Of a stretch of 64,000 nucleotides of DNA, positions 53,640 through 61,989 are shown one piece after another. The translations under genes and the position numbers were made by a program. The notes beneath the pieces are model-generated. The model saw nothing but the letters and a program-made list of their open reading frames with translations, made no database searches and was not told the DNA's origin. Location: positions 203,523-267,522 of the forward strand of contig JACRCO010000053.1 of NCBI GenBank assembly GCA_016218975.1. The letters run 5' to 3'. The number at the start of each line of letters is the position of its first letter. Position 1 is the stretch's first letter. Source of the DNA: Deltaproteobacteria bacterium. GTDB lineage: Bacteria; Desulfobacterota; Deferrimicrobia; Deferrimicrobiales; Deferrimicrobiaceae.

Positions 53640-53871
53640 GGCGGCGCCTTGGAGTTCGAGTCCGGCCACGGCACGGCAACGAAAGAATGGCGCGCCCTGA
53701 GGGACTCGACCGGCTCGCGCTCGGGCATCCTTGCCCTCGCTCCGCCGGCGGCCGCGGCGCCTTACGCTGCCATCCATGGCAGCTCTTCCTCCCTGATCGG
53801 TCGGCGGCGCCTTGGGTTCGAGTCCGGCCACGGCACGGCAACGAAAGAATGGCGCGCCCTGAGGGACTCGA
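53640..53871. repeat. Direct repeat carrying the 3' end of tRNA-Arg
   Basis: Copy 1 (53640-53709, 70 bp) and copy 2 (53803-53871, 69 bp) are identical except for one extra base. Copy 2 contains the 3' 22 bases of tRNA-Arg plus its 3' flank. Copy 1 contains the same 22 bases but no rest of a tRNA. The 93-bp segment between the copies has a perfect hairpin GCTGCCAT-cc-ATGGCAGC. The gap 53591-53849 otherwise holds no gene. Confidence 0.85.
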
Positions 53872-53925
53872 ACCCCCAACCTTCTGATCCGAAGTCAGAA
53901 GCTCTATCCGTTGAGCTAAGGGCGC
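53850..53925 (-). tRNA. tRNA-Arg (anticodon UCG)
   Basis: A complete cloverleaf on the minus strand: acceptor GCGCCCT/AGGGCGC, D-arm GCTCAACGGATAGAGC, anticodon arm TTCTGA-CTTCGGA-TCAGAA (anticodon TCG, decoding CGA and probably CGG), T-arm GGGTTCGAGTCCC and an encoded CCA. Length 76. Confidence 0.95.
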
Positions 53926-53969
53926 GCGCCCGTGACCGTTTTCATCACAAGGAAACGTTTGCGGTCCGA

Positions 53970-54389
53970 TTATTCCTGGCAGCAATCGGAAAAGCAGCCG
54001 CCGGTCCCGGATTCCGGCAGCAGGGAATAATGCGCGGTTACGATCCGCGGCGATCCGTCGGAGATGGAAACCCACAGAGTGGCGCGGATCCGGGCCTCGG
54101 AGATCCCTTCCTCCTCGTCCTGCTCCTCGATCCTCTGCATCGCGTGGATCACCGCGAAATCGCCGAACCGGTCGCAGCGAAGGAGGTCGAACGACATCTC
54201 CGCCGTGGCGTCGAATACGGACTCAAGGATAGCCCGGTAATCGCCCCCGTCGAACAGCTTTCCGGAATAGTCCTCGAATACGGCGAACCTGTGGTCGTCG
54301 AGCGCGAAGAACGTGCGCAACGCCTCCGGGTCCCGGGCGTTATAGGCGTCCGCGTACTCCGCCAAGAATATCTGCGGATCGAATTCCAT
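53970..54389 (-). CDS. NTF2/SnoaL-like protein
   Basis: About 139 residues with the NTF2-like opening FLAEYADAYNARDPEALRTFFALDD, quoted as FLAEYADAYNARD and LRTFFALDD. This is a cone-shaped alpha+beta fold found in small isomerases and ligand-binding proteins. The C-terminus carries a cysteine cluster CFSDCC of unknown meaning. I start at the ATG at 54389, which begins the fold. No Shine-Dalgarno is visible. Function unknown. Confidence 0.72.
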   Translation of the reverse strand: MEFDPQIFLAEYADAYNARDPEALRTFFALDDHRFAVFEDYSGKLFDGGDYRAILESVFDATAEMSFDLLRCDRFGDFAVIHAMQRIEEQDEEEGISEARIRATLWVSISDGSPRIVTAHYSLLPESGTGGCFSDCCQE

Positions 54390-54465
54390 AGTATCGCAAT
54401 TATCACACGTTTCTCCCCGCCATGCCACCGGAGGCAGACCCGCATTCTGCTATAGTGTAATATCG

Positions 54466-56220
54466 ATGAACGGCTCCCCCACCATCGGCTGGCGCGGGAA
54501 ACTCCTGCACATCGATCTTGCCCGCGGCACGGCGCGCACCGAGGATATTCCGCGCGATTTACTTCTCGGCTACCTTGGAGGCAGGGGGCTCGGCGTCCGC
54601 CTGCTTCGTGAAACGTATCACCTGGACCCTTTCCATCCCGGCATGCCGCTGGTGTTCGCCGTGGGCCCGCTCTGCGGCACGGCTGCCCCGACGTCCGCGC
54701 GCCTTGCAGCCGTTTCGCGCTCGCCGCTCACGGGGACCGTCTACGATTGCTCCGCCGGCGGCCGGTTCGCATATCGTTTGAAGGCGTCCGGTTACGACGC
54801 CGTGCGGATCGTGGGAAAAAGCCCCGTCCCCGCGATCCTGTCGATCACGCCCGCAGGCGCGGAATTGTCCGCCGCGGGCGCCTTGTGGGGGAAACCCATA
54901 GGCGAAACGGTACGGGCGCTGGAAGGCGGCGGAAGCGTCGCGGCGATCGGCCCCGCGGGCGAGAACCGGGTTCTCTTCGCCTGCATCATGATGGGCGAGG
55001 GCAATGCGATCGGGCGCGGCGGGCTGGGCGCGGTCATGGGCGGGAAAAACCTGAAAGCCGTCGTCGTGGACGGAGACCTGCCGGTAGCAGTCGCGGACAA
55101 AACCCGCTTCGGACGCGCGCGTCAGGACGTGATGCGCCTCTTCAGGGCCTCTCCCGTCATCTTCGGCGAACTGGGCATCGCGGAATTCGGCACGCCGGCG
55201 CTGGTGGACCTGATGCGGCAGCGCAGGATGGCTCCCACCGAAAATTTTCGCAGGACCGTCTTCGAGGGATCGGGGAATTATTCCGGCCCGGCGATCCGGA
55301 AAGCGTATCGGCCGAAAAAGGACGGCTGCTTCGGCTGCCCCATCCAGTGCAAGAAAAGCACGCAGGAGGGAATGCACCTCCCGGAATACGAGACCGTCTC
55401 CCATTTCGGAGCCCTGAACGGAATCGACGACCTGCACGCGATCGTGCGCTCGAACGCGCTTTGCAACGAACTTGGAATGGACACAATCTCCGCGGCCGCC
55501 ACCCTTGCGGCGTGGGGAGAAGGAAGAGGCAGGTTCCCCGCCGCGGAAGAGGTGGAAGGGTTACTCGCCGACATGGGATACCGGAGAGGCGAAGGCGACC
55601 TGCTGGCGCAGGCATCGCGCCGCGTGGCCGAGGCGATGGGACATCCGGAGCTTTCCATGAGCGTCAAGTCGCTTGAGCTTCCCGCCTACGATCCGCGGGG
55701 GGCTTACGGAATGGCGCTCGCCTACTGCACCAGCAACCGCGGGGGGTGCCACTTGCGCGCCTACCCGATCTCCCACGAAATCCTGCGAAAGCCCGTGGCG
55801 ACGGACCGCTTTTCCTTCTCCGGAAAAGCGCGCATCATCAAGATCGCGGAGGATACGAACGCCGCGGTCGATTCACTGGTCGCCTGCAAGTTTTCCTTTT
55901 TCGGGGCGACGCTCGAGGAATATGCCGAACTTCTCTCGGCGGTTACCGGCGAAGAGTACGGCCCTCAGATGCTGAAGGAAATCGGAGAGCGGATATACAT
56001 GACCGAGCGGTTCTACAATTGCGCCAACGGGTTCGATGCGCGGGACGACCGGCTTCCCGCCCGCTTCTTCCGGGAGCCCGGCTCGGGCGGGGAGGGGATC
56101 GAAATCCCCCCGATCGACGAAAAACGGTTCGAGGAAGAACTGCTGAAGTATTACCGCATCCGTGGTCTCACGCCGGAAGGCGCGTTTTCCGATCCGGATT
56201 TCCTGGGGAAACTGCCGTGA
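54466..56220 (+). CDS. Aldehyde:ferredoxin oxidoreductase family protein
   Basis: A 584-residue tungstopterin enzyme of the AOR family, which oxidises aldehydes to acids with ferredoxin. It shows GYLGGRGLGVRLL and SARLAAVSRSPLTG near the N-terminus, GRGGLGAVMGGKNLKAVVV (pterin site), and the 4Fe-4S cysteines in CFGCPIQCKK with a fourth Cys (DSLVACKFSFF) later. It overlaps the class II aldolase gene by GTGA, and the MFS gene follows, so the three form one operon. The physiological aldehyde is unknown. Confidence 0.9.
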   Translation: MNGSPTIGWRGKLLHIDLARGTARTEDIPRDLLLGYLGGRGLGVRLLRETYHLDPFHPGMPLVFAVGPLCGTAAPTSARLAAVSRSPLTGTVYDCSAGGRFAYRLKASGYDAVRIVGKSPVPAILSITPAGAELSAAGALWGKPIGETVRALEGGGSVAAIGPAGENRVLFACIMMGEGNAIGRGGLGAVMGGKNLKAVVVDGDLPVAVADKTRFGRARQDVMRLFRASPVIFGELGIAEFGTPALVDLMRQRRMAPTENFRRTVFEGSGNYSGPAIRKAYRPKKDGCFGCPIQCKKSTQEGMHLPEYETVSHFGALNGIDDLHAIVRSNALCNELGMDTISAAATLAAWGEGRGRFPAAEEVEGLLADMGYRRGEGDLLAQASRRVAEAMGHPELSMSVKSLELPAYDPRGAYGMALAYCTSNRGGCHLRAYPISHEILRKPVATDRFSFSGKARIIKIAEDTNAAVDSLVACKFSFFGATLEEYAELLSAVTGEEYGPQMLKEIGERIYMTERFYNCANGFDARDDRLPARFFREPGSGGEGIEIPPIDEKRFEEELLKYYRIRGLTPEGAFSDPDFLGKLP

Positions 56221-57386
56221 GGGACCAGATCGAGAAATATGAGGCAAGGCTGCTCGCCGACCGGTCCGCGTTCCCCGGAAAGATAGCCTTCGCGGCGCAG
56301 GACGACACGCTGCTTGCGGACGGGAACCCGGAACTTGCCCGGCTTTGCGGGGATGTCCTTTCCTCCCTGTCGTGCCTCGGAATCGTTGCGGCCCGCCCGT
56401 CGCTTCCCTTCGCGGACTTCCTGGTTCGCCGCGCTCCTCGCACGGAATCCCGCATCGTACCGCGCGACACGGAAACCCGAACGTTCCTCCACGACATCCC
56501 TTTCCTGCGCCGCGAGGAACTCGGTGACGCCGCGGCGGAGAAAATCGCCTTGTTGCTCGGCAATCGCAAGGGAGTGATCGTCGAGGGGATCGGAATCGTC
56601 GCCAACGGGACAGTGACGGTGGAACACGCCTACATCAACTATTCATCGGTCTTCCACGCCGTCTTCGTCAAATACCTGCTGGATGCGCTTGCCGAAGGGT
56701 TCCTCCTGCCGGGAGAAAGGGACGCTTTCCGGGCGTTCCGCGAAGAATGGCTGCAGCCGATTTCCGCGGAGGGGATACCATTCCGCAGCGGGCCGCTGGC
56801 GGACACCGGGGAGATCCTGGAGGAGATCGCGGCGGTCGGGCGGCACACCGTCGAGCGTGGGCTCGTGGACTCGTTCTTCGGCAATATTTCCTACCGCTCG
56901 GGGAACATAGTTTACATTTCCCAGACTGCCGCAAGCCTCGACGAGCTGCCGGGGCGCATCGATCCGGTCCCGATGGATAACTCCTCCACCACGGGGATCA
57001 CCGCCTCCAGCGAGCTGCTTGCCCACCGCAGGATATACGAGGCGAGCGGCGCAAGCGCCATCCTGCACGGGCACCCGAAGTTCACCGTCGCGATGAGCAT
57101 GCTGTGCGAAGAGAAGGATTGCCCGATAAAAGACTGCTGGAAGGAATGCGACCGGGTCAGGTCCCTGGCCGGCGCGCCGGTTGTCGCAGGCGAGATAGGG
57201 GCGGGCGGACTGGCCAAACGCGTTCCTCCCGTAATCTCATCGCCGCGGAAAGCGGTGGTCTACGGCCACGGGGTCTTCACGGTGGGTGAAACCGGTTTCG
57301 CCGAACCCTTCCGGGATATGGTCGCGCTTGAAGGCCTGTGCCGGGAGGAGTATTTCAGGCGCCTCGACGAAAAGCTCTCCGGATGA
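56217..57386 (+). CDS. Class II aldolase/adducin family protein with long N-terminal domain
   Basis: A 389-residue protein. The C-terminal half (about 205-380) is a class II aldolase/adducin domain with metal ligands in LHGHPKF and GHGVF and a FFGNISYRSGN opening. The N-terminal 170 residues are an extra domain I cannot name. The start is a GTG overlapping the AOR stop by 4 bases. Coupling to an aldehyde oxidoreductase suggests that it releases or forms an aldehyde, for example from a phosphorylated or hydroxylated sugar acid. This is inference. Confidence 0.8.
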   Translation: MRDQIEKYEARLLADRSAFPGKIAFAAQDDTLLADGNPELARLCGDVLSSLSCLGIVAARPSLPFADFLVRRAPRTESRIVPRDTETRTFLHDIPFLRREELGDAAAEKIALLLGNRKGVIVEGIGIVANGTVTVEHAYINYSSVFHAVFVKYLLDALAEGFLLPGERDAFRAFREEWLQPISAEGIPFRSGPLADTGEILEEIAAVGRHTVERGLVDSFFGNISYRSGNIVYISQTAASLDELPGRIDPVPMDNSSTTGITASSELLAHRRIYEASGASAILHGHPKFTVAMSMLCEEKDCPIKDCWKECDRVRSLAGAPVVAGEIGAGGLAKRVPPVISSPRKAVVYGHGVFTVGETGFAEPFRDMVALEGLCREEYFRRLDEKLSG

Positions 57387-58639
57387 AGTCGTTTCTCGCG
57401 GTTTTCCGCAGCCCCCGCCTTTTCTGGATCCTGCTGCTCGGGTTTTCGTCGGGCATACCCCTGGCTCTCACGGGAACGACGCTCCAGGCGTGGATGTCGA
57501 AGGAAAAGATCGACCTTGCCCTCATCGGCGTCTTCTCGCTGGTGGGACTTCCCTATACGGTAAAGATCCTTTGGGCGCCCCTTATGGACCGGTTCATCCC
57601 GCCGTTCCTCGGAAGGCGGCGCGGCTGGATTCTCGTAACCCAGTTCGCCCTTGCCCTCGTCATCGCCGCGATGGCTTTCTCCGACCCGAAGGGAGCCACT
57701 ACTATTTTCGCGGTCCTCGCTCTTCTTGTGGCGTTCGCGAGCGCAAGTCAGGACATCGTCGTCGACGCATACCGCACCGAAGTCCTCGAACCGCGCGAAC
57801 TTGGCCCGGGCGCAAGCGTCCACATCCTGGGATACCGCATCGCCATGCTGACCTCGGGAGCGATCGCCCTGATCCTGGCGGACCATCTGCCGTGGAAAAC
57901 CGTCTACCTCCTGATGGCGGGATCCCTCGGAGTGGGTGTCGCAGCCTCTCTTCTTGCCCCCGAGCCCCGCCTTCCGGAGCAGCCGCCGAGAAGCATGAGG
58001 GAGGCGGTGACTGAACCGTTCGCCGAGTTCCTTTCCAGGCCGGGAGCTTTGGAGATACTGCTGTTCATCGTTCTATACAAACTCGACGTCGTGATGGCGA
58101 CGGCTCTTATGACCCCCTTCATCCTGGAAATGGGATTCTCGATGACGGACATCGGCGCCGTGACCAAAGGGTTCGGCATGGCGGCCACGATCGCGGGAAC
58201 GCTGGCGGGAGGGGCCGTCGTTGCCCGGGCCGGAATGAAAGCTTCACTATGGATCTTCGGAATCCTTCAGTCCGTTTCCACCCTGTCGTTCCTCGCGCTT
58301 GCGCGCCTGGGGCATCATTACCCCATGATGGTCACCGCGATCGGGCTGGAAAACCTCTGCAGCGGGATGGGGACGGCAGCGTACGCCGCTTTCCTGATGA
58401 GCCTGTGCGACCGGCGTTTTACCGCAACGCAGTATGCGCTTCTGACAAGCCTTATGGCGCTCACGAGGGTCTTTGTCGGCGCGCCGACCGGTTATCTCGT
58501 CAAGACTTACGGATGGGAGAGGTACTTCCTGATCAGCGCGCTCTCGGCCGCGCCGGGCTTGCTGCTGCTGCTACGGTATCCGCGCTGGACCGAACGCCCA
58601 TCCGGAGAAGCCGCCGCGACGGTCTCCGCGCACCGGTAA
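57383..58639 (+). CDS. AmpG-like MFS transporter
   Basis: A 418-residue, twelve-helix carrier resembling AmpG (GFSSGIPLALTGTTLQAWM, LVGLPYTVKILWAPLMDRF, GRRRGWI, VDAYRTEVLEPRELGPG in part). AmpG imports anhydro-muropeptides, but relatives carry other substrates. The ATG overlaps the aldolase TGA (ATGA). As third gene of the AOR operon it may bring in the substrate that the other two enzymes process. Confidence 0.85.
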   Translation: MKSFLAVFRSPRLFWILLLGFSSGIPLALTGTTLQAWMSKEKIDLALIGVFSLVGLPYTVKILWAPLMDRFIPPFLGRRRGWILVTQFALALVIAAMAFSDPKGATTIFAVLALLVAFASASQDIVVDAYRTEVLEPRELGPGASVHILGYRIAMLTSGAIALILADHLPWKTVYLLMAGSLGVGVAASLLAPEPRLPEQPPRSMREAVTEPFAEFLSRPGALEILLFIVLYKLDVVMATALMTPFILEMGFSMTDIGAVTKGFGMAATIAGTLAGGAVVARAGMKASLWIFGILQSVSTLSFLALARLGHHYPMMVTAIGLENLCSGMGTAAYAAFLMSLCDRRFTATQYALLTSLMALTRVFVGAPTGYLVKTYGWERYFLISALSAAPGLLLLLRYPRWTERPSGEAAATVSAHR

Positions 58640-58647
58640 CGCGCAAA

Positions 58648-58685
58648 CCCGCCAGTATCCGCAACCGTGGATAATACCTGGCGGG
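58648..58685. terminator. Inverted repeat between convergent genes
   Basis: CCCGCCAG and CTGGCGGG pair perfectly with an inner ATCC...GGAT stem. It sits between the MFS stop and the infA stop. There is no T run, so a Rho-type or bidirectional role is possible. Confidence 0.5.
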
Positions 58686-58694
58686 AAGTTCCGG

Positions 58695-58916
58695 CTAAAC
58701 ATTCTGGCGGTGAATGATGAGGCCGTGCGTCGGATCGTACGGGGAGACGCCCACGGTGACCTTGTCCCCGACCAGGACCCGGATCTTGAATCGCTTCATC
58801 TTGCCGGAAAGCTTGGCGGACAGCGTCACGCCGTTTTCCATGGTGACTATGTAGACTCCCCCGCCCCTCGTGTCCGTGACGGTCCCTTCCACCTTCGCCA
58901 GGTCGTCCTTCGCCAT
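58695..58916 (-). CDS. infA: Translation initiation factor IF-1
   Basis: A 73-residue OB-fold protein with the IF-1 pattern EGTVTDTRGGGVYIVTMENG, quoted as EGTVTDTRGGG and ENGVTLSAKLSGKM, then IRVLVGDKVTVGVSPYDPTHG. It starts at an ATG with GGGGAG seven bases upstream. The family is normally 71-72 residues. It is a stand-alone gene here, not in a ribosomal operon. Confidence 0.93.
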   Translation of the reverse strand: MAKDDLAKVEGTVTDTRGGGVYIVTMENGVTLSAKLSGKMKRFKIRVLVGDKVTVGVSPYDPTHGLIIHRQNV

Positions 58917-59049
58917 GCTAGTTCTCCCCTTTGGCGAACACTCTACCATTATATTCCCCGGGAAAGAACCCATTCCCTGTTCCGCTTTTTCCGCAATTAT
59001 CGAAGATCGAATCCGCCGCCGCTTATTTCCTGCTCTCACCCGAAATTTA

Positions 59050-59092
59050 TTGACATGGTGTCTGCCCCCCTGATATAAACAGACCGGTCGGT
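59050..59092 (+). promoter_or_regulatory. Promoter with TetR-like operator
   Basis: TTGACA (59050-59055), 18 bases, TATAAA (59074-59079), then the palindrome ACCG-gt-CGGT (59083-59092) at the predicted start point. It shares the ACCG/CGGT half-sites with the efflux operators at 25271-25332. Confidence 0.6.
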
Positions 59093-59146
59093 ATATTATG
59101 AACAACTACGGTGAGGCGGCATGACCGCCGGAGGGGGGCGATCTTG

Positions 59147-59926
59147 GTGAAACAGGATATCCGTTCCTACATACTGGGGCTCGGAGCCGACGATGCCGGG
59201 TTCGCCGCCGCCGCCGATTACGACAGCCCGAGGTCCCCCCGGCTCGAGACGATCTTCCCGGGGATCCGGTCCCTTGTCCTGCTCGCTTACCGCGAGCTCG
59301 AGAGCTGCGCAAGCCCGGACCCGTACATCGCACAGAACGGGCGATACGACCTTATGGAATTCTCGCGCGGGTGCAACTACCGTCTGGCCAGGTTTCTCGA
59401 AAGGGAGTACGGCGCCCGCTGCATGACGGTGCCGGTGTCGTATCCGATGGCGATGACGCGGGAAACGAAGGGCACGGCAGGACAGGTGTCGCTGCGCCAT
59501 GCCGCGGTGGTAGCAGGTCTGGGGGCGATCGGCCGCCACAACCTCGTCGTTCATCCGGTTTTCGGAACCAGGGTCATATTTTCCGCGGTCCTCACCGACC
59601 TGGATCTTCCATCCGACAGGCGGTTGGATTCGACGCCCTGCACCGATTGCGGCATCTGCGTGGAGAATTGCCCCGGCCGGGCGCTCGACGTTGCGGGCCG
59701 GACGGACGTGATGAAATGCATCAGGAATTCCCAGCCCTACGGATTATCCGGCGCGATCGGTTTCTGGGGCCGTCACGCAGAGGCTTCGGAAGATGAGCGA
59801 AAGACGATGTTCAGGGACGATTTCTTCTGGAAGATGTACCAGGCAGGTCACATCGGACCGCAGTATTTCTGTTTCAAGTGCCTGAGCTCCTGTCCCGTGG
59901 GGCGACCTTCACTTGATATGCCGTGA
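59147..59926 (+). CDS. QueG-like 4Fe-4S reductase family protein
   Basis: About 259 residues. A cobalamin-reductase-like N-terminal part (LGLGADDAGFAAAADYD, RSLVLLAYRELE) leads to GAIGRHNLVVHPVFGTRVIFSAVLTD (in parts) and ferredoxin cysteines CTDCGICVENCP and CFKCLSSCP. The pattern resembles epoxyqueuosine reductase and related small 4Fe-4S proteins, but it is shorter than QueG and probably not the tRNA enzyme. The GTG at 59147 is preceded by a GGAGGG site. It follows a strong promoter. Confidence 0.75.
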   Translation: MKQDIRSYILGLGADDAGFAAAADYDSPRSPRLETIFPGIRSLVLLAYRELESCASPDPYIAQNGRYDLMEFSRGCNYRLARFLEREYGARCMTVPVSYPMAMTRETKGTAGQVSLRHAAVVAGLGAIGRHNLVVHPVFGTRVIFSAVLTDLDLPSDRRLDSTPCTDCGICVENCPGRALDVAGRTDVMKCIRNSQPYGLSGAIGFWGRHAEASEDERKTMFRDDFFWKMYQAGHIGPQYFCFKCLSSCPVGRPSLDMP

Positions 59927-60199
59927 TAAGCACCATACCGGCTCGCCGTTCAGCAGGATCTTCCGCGTCTCGTTCCCGCAGGCGTTGGTGACCGCGATGG
60001 ACGGTTTTTCTTCAACCCTGTAACATATGCCGGATTCGATAAGATCGTTCTGTTTCTTTTCGTCGCCGGAATCAAGAGCCGACTTGTAGGATTTGATGCC
60101 GTCCTTCGTTTTGCAGACGACGGCACCCGATGCAAGCGTTTGCGTCCAGGCGACATTAGCCGACAATGCGACAAGGATCGCCACGTATACGATTCGCAA
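59909..60199 (-). CDS. Small exported protein of unknown function
   Basis: About 96 residues with a signal peptide (RIVYVAILVALSANVAWTQTL) and three cysteines in the mature part (VCKTKDG, GICYRVEE, NACGNET, plus a C-terminal WCLSRHIK). The start is uncertain: a TTG at 60199 places the signal peptide at the front. The frame opens at 60250. Its 3' end overlaps the ferredoxin-protein gene by 18 bases. Confidence 0.5.
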   Translation of the reverse strand: MRIVYVAILVALSANVAWTQTLASGAVVCKTKDGIKSYKSALDSGDEKKQNDLIESGICYRVEEKPSIAVTNACGNETRKILLNGEPVWCLSRHIK

Positions 60200-60714
60200 G
60201 TTGTTACCCGCTCCACGTTTTAAATATCTGCAACCAGTCAAAACAATCAACGGTTACAAACATAATCAGGCATTCTAAAACGGCGATCGACAAAATACAA
60301 TAATCTATTACATAATAATCGGCATCAATACTGGACAAACCGGCACCGCCGCCGATATGCCCAACCTTCTGTCAGTACTCTTTACGGTTTGAAAGGGATC
60401 TTGCTTAAATGAGAATTGCAACCAAGATTCCCCACCCCATTAAACATTAATCAACAGCAACATCCAGACCAAATCATGAATATGTCACAAAGCCTCATAA
60501 ACATTAGCAAATAAATCATAAATGCACATGGCTTCTGTTAGCAAGGGGAGAATATGGTAATTCTTTTCTTTTTTTTGTGAACCCGCCTTCACTTTTTATG
60601 CATGTCGGTAACAGCGTTTGGATATTCCCGCTTAAGGCATTCAAGTTAACTCCGATAAGTATCACGGCAACTTTTGCAAAGCCTAATTGGCTTCAATGAA
60701 AGGAGACCGTAGAG
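60200..60714. other. AT-rich 515-bp intergenic region
   Basis: Much richer in A and T than the genes around it, with no credible open frame. It contains a sigma-28-like promoter (60632-60658), a small hairpin AAGCC-TAATT-GGCTT just before the Shine-Dalgarno of the next gene, and a T-rich run at 60560-60590. Confidence 0.6.
60632..60658 (+). promoter_or_regulatory. Sigma-28-like promoter of the binding protein/chemoreceptor operon
   Basis: TTAA (60632-60635), exactly 15 bases, then TCCGATAA (60651-60658, seven of eight matches to GCCGATAA). The -35 matches TAAA in three of four positions. The start point would lie about 50 bases before the ATG. Confidence 0.5.
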
Positions 60715-61974
60715 ATGAGCAAAAAAACGTTGTTTTTATCGGTTCTGTTCATTTCCATCGCAACCCTTGTTTCCGCAGCCGATGTGGTCAAGATCGGGCT
60801 CACGGCTCCTCTCGACATCAAGCCGCTTGAAGAGAGGGATCCCTACTGGAAACAGGGTCTGGACCAGAAACGCGCCGCGGATATGGCCCTGGAGGAAATC
60901 AATGCGGCCGGCGGGATCAACGGCAAAAAGGTGGAGCTTGTCGTGGTCGACACCCCGAGCAAGCCCTCCGAATCCAAGGTCATCCTCGAAAAGATGTACA
61001 ACGACGGAGCCATCGCGGCTCTCGGCGGAAGTGCGTCCTCCGTCGCGATCGCCAACGGGAAGGTTGCGAAAAAAGCGAAAAAGCTCTTCTTCGGAACGCT
61101 GACCTACTCGACGGAAACTACCGGTGAGGAAGCGCACAAGTACATCTTCAGGGAGTGCTACGACAGCGAAATGGCGGCAAGGGTTCTCGCGAACTATATG
61201 AACAAGAATTTCAAAAACAAGAAATATTTCTACATCACGGCCGATTACTCGTGGGGTTACACGACGGAAGATTCCTTCCGGAAACAAACCGGCACGACGG
61301 ACAAGGACGCGCACCGCGGCGTGCTCACCAAGCTGGGAACCAAGGACTTCACGCAGCCATTGAACGCCGCAAAGGAATCCGGCGCGCAGGTGCTGGTGCT
61401 GGTCCAGTTCGGAAGGGACATGGAAAATTCGGTAAAAAAGGCCTACGAGATGGGCCTCAAGAATTCCATGCAGATCATCGTTCCCAACCTGACCGAAGAC
61501 ATGGCGGAAGGCGGCGGGGCGGAAGCGATGGAGGGCGTCATCGGCGCGACTCCGTGGATATACAAGGAAGCGATGAAATACGAGAAGGGGAAGAAGTTTG
61601 TTGAGACATTCGAAAAGAAATACCAGCGCTACCCGACGACGTCGGCCGCTTCCGCCTACGTGATCCTGTGGCAGTACAAGGAGGCCGTGGAACGGGCGAA
61701 GTCGTTCGATACCGGAGCGATCATCAAGGCGCTGGAAGGGCACAAGTACGTCGGGCTCAAGGATGAGCAGCAGTGGAGGGATTGGGACCACCAGTCCGTA
61801 CAGACCGTGTACGCCGTCAAATGCAAGCCCGCCTCGGATGTGAAAGCCAGCAAGTACGGCCTCGACTTCTACGAAGTGATCGCCACGATGAACGGTGGGG
61901 AAGCGGCAATAAACAAGGACGAATGGGTTGCGGCACGTGCGAAAGTCGGGGCGCCCGCATCCCTCGAAGATTAG
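60715..61974 (+). CDS. Branched-chain-amino-acid-type substrate-binding protein
   Basis: A 419-residue periplasmic binding protein of the LivK/peripla_BP_6 type with a cleavable signal peptide (LFLSVLFISIATLVSAAD). It has the two-lobe pattern: ADMALEEINAAGGINGKKVELVVVD (in parts), the LGGSASSVAIANGKVAKKAKK hinge-side segment, YITADYSWGYTTEDSF and the C-terminal ITATMNGG-like end. No permease or ATPase genes follow; the next gene is a chemoreceptor 15 bases away. It is therefore probably a ligand-presenting protein for chemotaxis. Confidence 0.9.
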   Translation: MSKKTLFLSVLFISIATLVSAADVVKIGLTAPLDIKPLEERDPYWKQGLDQKRAADMALEEINAAGGINGKKVELVVVDTPSKPSESKVILEKMYNDGAIAALGGSASSVAIANGKVAKKAKKLFFGTLTYSTETTGEEAHKYIFRECYDSEMAARVLANYMNKNFKNKKYFYITADYSWGYTTEDSFRKQTGTTDKDAHRGVLTKLGTKDFTQPLNAAKESGAQVLVLVQFGRDMENSVKKAYEMGLKNSMQIIVPNLTEDMAEGGGAEAMEGVIGATPWIYKEAMKYEKGKKFVETFEKKYQRYPTTSAASAYVILWQYKEAVERAKSFDTGAIIKALEGHKYVGLKDEQQWRDWDHQSVQTVYAVKCKPASDVKASKYGLDFYEVIATMNGGEAAINKDEWVAARAKVGAPASLED

Positions 61975-61989
61975 ACGGAGACCTGTGAT

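Noticed and set aside
53523-53879. 118-residue frame across the tRNA 3' region
   Set aside because: It reads through the direct repeat and tRNA and has no coding signature.
60680-60712. Possible cyclic di-GMP (GEMM-I) riboswitch, because of GCAAAGCC
   Set aside because: The P1b stem and the GGCAAACC half are missing; only a small hairpin remains.
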